A DNA stretch of 46,604 bases from Thermodesulfobacteriota bacterium (GTDB lineage Bacteria; Desulfobacterota; Thermodesulfobacteria; Thermodesulfobacteriales; Thermodesulfobacteriaceae): NCBI GenBank assembly GCA_030578315.1, contig JAUQQL010000009.1:1-46604 (forward strand). The letters are read 5' to 3'. The position numbers and the translations under genes were made by a program. Positions 42,410 through 46,604 of the stretch are shown here, piece after piece. Below the pieces are notes generated by a model that was not told the DNA's origin, ran no database searches, and saw only the letters and a program-made list of their open reading frames with translations. Numbering within the stretch: position 1 is the stretch's first letter; each line of letters starts with the position of its first letter.

Positions 42410-42779
42410 TTTTTTCTTCAAAAAATTTTTTTATTCTTGAAACTAAATCATCTAAAGAAACTTTAGCTTTAACAAAGTATTCAATAGCTCCCAAATTAAT
42501 TCCTTTATCTATGTCTTCAGGTTGTCCTAACTGAGAAACAATTATTATTGGTATCGATTTTAAATTGGGATCTTTTTTAAGATCCTCCAAAAATCCAAAT
42601 CCTGTCTTTTTAGGCAAAATTATATCTAACAAGACTAAATCTGGCAATTCTGTAATTATTTTTTGAAGACCTTCTTCTCCATCACTGGCAGTAACAACTT
42701 CAAAGCCTTCTTTTTTTAATTTTTTTTCTAAAGCTAACCTTAAAAAATTGTCGTCTTCTATAATCAGAATTTTAGGCAT
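42387..42779 (-). CDS. Single-domain response regulator (CheY-like)
   Basis: Receiver domain only, 130 residues. Acidic pocket D9/D10 (IIEDDNF), phospho-acceptor D52 (LVLLDIILPKKTG), S82 (IIVSQLG) and K104 (YFVKAK) are all in place. No output domain; no histidine kinase in the window. The stop codon TAG lies inside the D-loop of tRNA-Val, so the last residues (RAGSSIG) are encoded by tRNA sequence. The ATG at 42779 is only about 8 nt beyond the 16S processing stem, so it probably depends on transcripts from the rRNA promoter or on an unseen promoter within the stem. Confidence 0.9.
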   Translation of the reverse strand: MPKILIIEDDNFLRLALEKKLKKEGFEVVTASDGEEGLQKIITELPDLVLLDIILPKKTGFGFLEDLKKDPNLKSIPIIIVSQLGQPEDIDKGINLGAIEYFVKAKVSLDDLVSRIKKFFEEKRAGSSIG

Positions 42780-42787
42780 TTTATTAA

Positions 42788-42846
42788 ATTTTTAGAATCT
42801 TAACGTTTCGGGTATTTTTAGAAAGAACCTGATTAAGGGATCAGCT
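42788..42846 (-). repeat. 3' arm of the 16S processing stem
   Basis: Complementary to 44418-44470. The two arms pair over about 50 bp with a 1-nt bulge in the T/A run and one unpaired base near 42836-42837. In pre-rRNA this forms the long helix that RNase III cuts to release 16S. Confidence 0.85.
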
Positions 42847-42873
42847 TAGAAAAATTTGATCAAGGCTTTTAAA

Positions 42874-44417
<1,544 letters not shown>

Positions 44418-44470
44418 ATCCCATTAATCAGGTTCTTTCTAAAAAACCCGAAACGTTAAGATTCTAAAAA
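44418..44470 (-). repeat. 5' arm of the 16S processing stem
   Basis: Immediately precedes mature 16S in the transcript and is complementary to 42788-42846. Shared blocks include TTAGAATCTTAACGTTTCGGG and AGAAAGAACCTGATTAA, each running without mismatch. Confidence 0.85.
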
Positions 44471-44472
44471 AA

Positions 44473-44486
44473 TTTTTTAGAGAACC
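44473..44486 (-). promoter_or_regulatory. boxA-like motif in the 16S leader
   Basis: On the minus strand GGTTCTCTAAAAAA resembles bacterial boxA (TGTTCTTTGAAAA type) and lies in the leader between promoter and 16S, where NusB-S10 antitermination complexes assemble. nusB and nusG are both in this window. The motif is short and AT-rich, so chance is possible. Confidence 0.4.
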
Positions 44487-44520
44487 GTAAAAACCTTCAA
44501 ACCAACAGATTTACAATTCT

Positions 44521-44549
44521 ATTATAACTAAAAAGAAAAAAGAAGTCAA
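44521..44549 (-). promoter_or_regulatory. 16S rRNA promoter
   Basis: TTGACT (44549-44544), 17-nt spacer, TATAAT (44526-44521). Predicted start near 44514 gives a leader of about 97 nt. It lies directly downstream of the stop codon of the 141-residue hypothetical gene. Confidence 0.85.
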
Positions 44550-44552
44550 CAT

Positions 44553-44978
44553 TTATCTTCCTAAATTCTGCGTTGAAGTTGAAGAAGTTGTTATATTTTG
44601 CTGGCTTTGTGGCTGATTTTGAGGTGCTAAAATTCTTGTTTTATTTTTTATAAAATCTATTAATTGAGAATCATCTTTTAAATAAGTCCAAAAAATAACT
44701 TTTTGGGGATTAAAATAAATAAAGTCTTGCGGCCTCCAAACAGCATCTGAAAATCTTTGTAAAGATAAATTACCGTCTTGGCTCACATTAACAAAAACAG
44801 GATGAGAAATTTTGTATGGATTAAATAAACTTCTTTCTCCGAAATAAATATTTCCTCCTTCAACTACTATCATTACATATTTTGGTTTAAAAATATTTGT
44901 AAAAGAAAAAACCAAAAGAAGTCCAACTAAAAAACCAGAAATTATAGAGAAACCAAGATAAAGATAATTTTTTCTCAT
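44553..44978 (-). CDS. Hypothetical single-pass membrane protein
   Basis: 141 residues. N-terminal membrane helix (about 7-28, LGFSIISGFLVGLLLVFSF) after MRKNY, then a small extracellular domain (about 33-115) with YVMIVVEGGNIYFGER, and a Gln/Ser/Thr-rich low-complexity tail (about 118-141). No family recognised. It starts 2 nt after the aspS stop, so the two are co-transcribed; it precedes the 16S promoter. Confidence 0.75.
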   Translation of the reverse strand: MRKNYLYLGFSIISGFLVGLLLVFSFTNIFKPKYVMIVVEGGNIYFGERSLFNPYKISHPVFVNVSQDGNLSLQRFSDAVWRPQDFIYFNPQKVIFWTYLKDDSQLIDFIKNKTRILAPQNQPQSQQNITTSSTSTQNLGR

Positions 44979-44980
44979 TA

Positions 44981-46405
44981 TTACTTTTCCTCTTTAGAAA
45001 TTTCGACCTTTATCTTAAGTTCTTTAAGTTGCGCTTCATCAATTTCACTTGGTGCATTCATCATCAAATCTCTTCCTTCCCCAGTTTTAGGAAATGCTAT
45101 AACTTCTCTGATATTAGGTTCTCCTTCTAAAATCATCATAATTCTATCTATTCCTGGAGCTATTCCACCATGAGGAGGTACTCCAAAGCTAAAAGCCTCG
45201 ATCAGATGTCCAAATTTTTCTAAAACCTTTTCTTTTGGATTCCCCATCACCTCAAAAACTTTAATTAAAACATCAGGATCTGTAGTTCTTATACTTCCTC
45301 CGCCTATTTCATAACCGTTGCAAACAAAATCATACTGCTCGCTAAGTAAAATTTCTGGAGAGGTTTCCAAAGCTTTAATAAGTTCATCTTTATCCTTACT
45401 TCCATCAGGAAGTTTAGGTTGAGTAAAAGGATGATGAACAGCATCCCATCTATTTTCAGTTTCTTTCCATTCAAACATAGGAAAATCAATAATAAAAGCA
45501 AAAGCTAATTCATTTGGATTATTAGGATCTTTTCTTAAATCAGGTTTATCGCTTCCGTAAATTCTCATTGCTTCTTCATAAGTTAAACGAGGAAAGGGAA
45601 CTTGAGTTATTTTTTTATGAGGATAAAGAGTCTCTACCATTTCAATAAACATCTCTTCTATAAAATTCAAAACATCATCTCTGGTTACATAACTCATTTC
45701 CATATCAAGTTGAGTAAATTCTGGTTGTCTATCGCCTCTTGGATCTTCATCCCTAATACATCTAGCTATTTGGAAATATCTTTCAAAACCTGAAACCATA
45801 AGAAGTTGTTTGTATTGTTGTGGCGACTGAGGTAAAGCGTAAAATTTACCTGGAAAGAGTCTGCTCGGAACAACAAAATCTCTTGCTCCTTCAGGTGTAG
45901 ATTTAGTAAGCATCGGTGTTTCTATCTCTACAAATCCTCTAGCATGAAGATAATTTCTAAAAAAGAGTAAAACTTTATTTCTATTAATCAAATTCTTTTG
46001 AAGTCTTTTCCTTCTAAGATCAAGATAACGATATTTAAGTCTTAAAGCTTCATCAATTTCGTAACCATCTGTGCTAACATCAAATGGCAGTGGTTTTGCT
46101 TTAGAAAGAACTTCTAATTTTTCTATTTCAACTTCAACTTTACCTGTTTCTAAATTTGGATTAATCAAATGTGGTTCTCTTTCTTTTACTTTACCTTCAA
46201 CTTTAACAACACTTTCAGGTTTGACTTCTTTAGCTAAAGAAAAATAAGGATTATTTGAATTTATAACGAGTTGAATAATACCCGATCTATCTCTCAAATC
46301 AAAAAAAATAATCTTTCCGTGATCTCTCACCGATTCAACAAAACCATAAAGCTCTACCCTTTCGCCCACTAAATTTTTACATTCTACATTCCATATTTTC
46401 TTCAT
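44981..46405 (-). CDS. aspS: Aspartyl-tRNA synthetase without GAD domain
   Basis: Class II synthetase. From ATG 46405 (MKKIWNVECKN) it has the OB-fold anticodon-binding domain (about 15-110), motif 1 region, motif 2 with FTQLDMEMS, and motif 3 GGIAPGIDRIMMIL. Bacterial enzymes have an insertion (GAD, about 120 residues) between YGSDKPDLR and FPMFE; here only about a dozen residues lie between, so the domain is missing and the protein is 474 instead of about 590 residues. The open frame upstream to 46471 is unlikely to be translated. A good promoter (46416-46444) supports ATG 46405. Confidence 0.95.
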   Translation of the reverse strand: MKKIWNVECKNLVGERVELYGFVESVRDHGKIIFFDLRDRSGIIQLVINSNNPYFSLAKEVKPESVVKVEGKVKEREPHLINPNLETGKVEVEIEKLEVLSKAKPLPFDVSTDGYEIDEALRLKYRYLDLRRKRLQKNLINRNKVLLFFRNYLHARGFVEIETPMLTKSTPEGARDFVVPSRLFPGKFYALPQSPQQYKQLLMVSGFERYFQIARCIRDEDPRGDRQPEFTQLDMEMSYVTRDDVLNFIEEMFIEMVETLYPHKKITQVPFPRLTYEEAMRIYGSDKPDLRKDPNNPNELAFAFIIDFPMFEWKETENRWDAVHHPFTQPKLPDGSKDKDELIKALETSPEILLSEQYDFVCNGYEIGGGSIRTTDPDVLIKVFEVMGNPKEKVLEKFGHLIEAFSFGVPPHGGIAPGIDRIMMILEGEPNIREVIAFPKTGEGRDLMMNAPSEIDEAQLKELKIKVEISKEEK

Positions 46406-46415
46406 CTTTAATCCA

Positions 46416-46444
46416 ATTATAGTATAAAAATAAATTTTTTGCAA
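46416..46444 (-). promoter_or_regulatory. aspS promoter with very short leader
   Basis: TTGCAA (46444-46439), 17-nt spacer, TATAAT (46421-46416). The aspS ATG is 10 nt beyond the -10, predicting a 5' UTR of roughly 3-5 nt. It also argues against translation from 46471. Confidence 0.6.
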
Positions 46445-46464
46445 TAAAATTTTTAAAAAGAACC

Positions 46465-46604
46465 ATGACAAGAAAAATCAAGTTAAGTTTATTAGATAAC
46501 TTTTCTTACTTAATTTTAACTGCTTTAACTTTTGCTCTTTCTCTTAACTTTTTTTATCATCTTCTTAATTTAAAAAATTTTGCTTTTCTAGATTTTTTAA
46601 TCAT
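46465..46604 (+). CDS. N-terminus of a membrane protein, cut by window edge
   Basis: Open frame from ATG 46465 (MTRKIKLSLLDNFSYL) to the window end, 46 complete codons without a stop. A basic N-terminus followed by a long hydrophobic stretch (LILTALTFALSLNFFYHLL) suggests a membrane protein. It is divergent from aspS with 59 nt between start codons. Too short for a family call. Confidence 0.5.
   Translation, partial: MTRKIKLSLLDNFSYLILTALTFALSLNFFYHLLNLKNFAFLDFLI

Noticed and set aside
46406-46471. 22-residue N-terminal extension of AspRS
   Set aside because: A good promoter lies inside the extension and the family starts at the later ATG.

Overview
The window looks like chromosome of a thermophilic, AT-rich bacterium, most likely a member of the Patescibacteria (Candidate Phyla Radiation). 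The support is a strongly AT-biased, tightly packed genome with many 1-50 nt gene overlaps; a compact type IV pilus operon; a VirD4/TraG-like ATPase next to RmuC; a short AspRS; a divergent 16S rRNA; and tRNAs without encoded CCA. Thermophily is inferred from a full-length reverse gyrase (24774-28256), a SpeD decarboxylase, ClpB, and very GC-rich stems in 16S, tRNA and putative ncRNA within an AT-rich genome. The phylum is an inference; the genes themselves are mostly secure. The genetic code is standard: TGA is used as a stop and RF2 is present.

Layout. 1-8258 holds housekeeping genes: an M24 peptidase (5' cut by the window edge), gatB, prfB with a programmed +1 frameshift, ftsE-ftsX, ndk, rpmF, nusB, rnc, then convergently the CCA-adding enzyme and a tRNA-Gly. 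8259-8840 is the largest stretch without a clear gene. It holds two nearly identical consensus promoters, each driving a GC-rich, highly structured transcript; the second contains a 55-codon ORF with a perfect Shine-Dalgarno. 8840-15946 carries speD, a VirB2-like small membrane protein, murC, a hypothetical, the TraG-like ATPase, rmuC and gapA. 16044-24700 (minus strand) is a pilus operon: ParB-like protein, pilB, pilC, a giant prepilin, a secreted membrane-anchored protein, PilW-like and PilX-like proteins, and a major pilin with its own promoter. 24774-31773 holds reverse gyrase, argS, PAP2 phosphatase and a flippase. 31745-37797 (minus) is ctpA, rplI, clpB, secE, nusG, rplK, tmk. 37796-41662 is recO, a large surface protein and glyS. 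41651-46405 (minus) is aspS, a hypothetical, an orphan 16S rRNA gene, a response regulator, tRNA-Val, vapBC and a truncated HIT ORF.

The most notable theme is translation initiation. The 16S 3' end keeps helix 45 but lacks the CCUCC anti-Shine-Dalgarno. Almost no gene here has a Shine-Dalgarno, and several promoters place the -10 box 6-12 nt from the ATG, which predicts leaderless or near-leaderless mRNAs. RF2 nevertheless keeps its CUU-UGA frameshift site. The only perfect GGAGGTG motifs I noticed just downstream of promoters are in the two GC-rich elements at 8.3-8.8 kb, which makes that island the best candidate for something undescribed.
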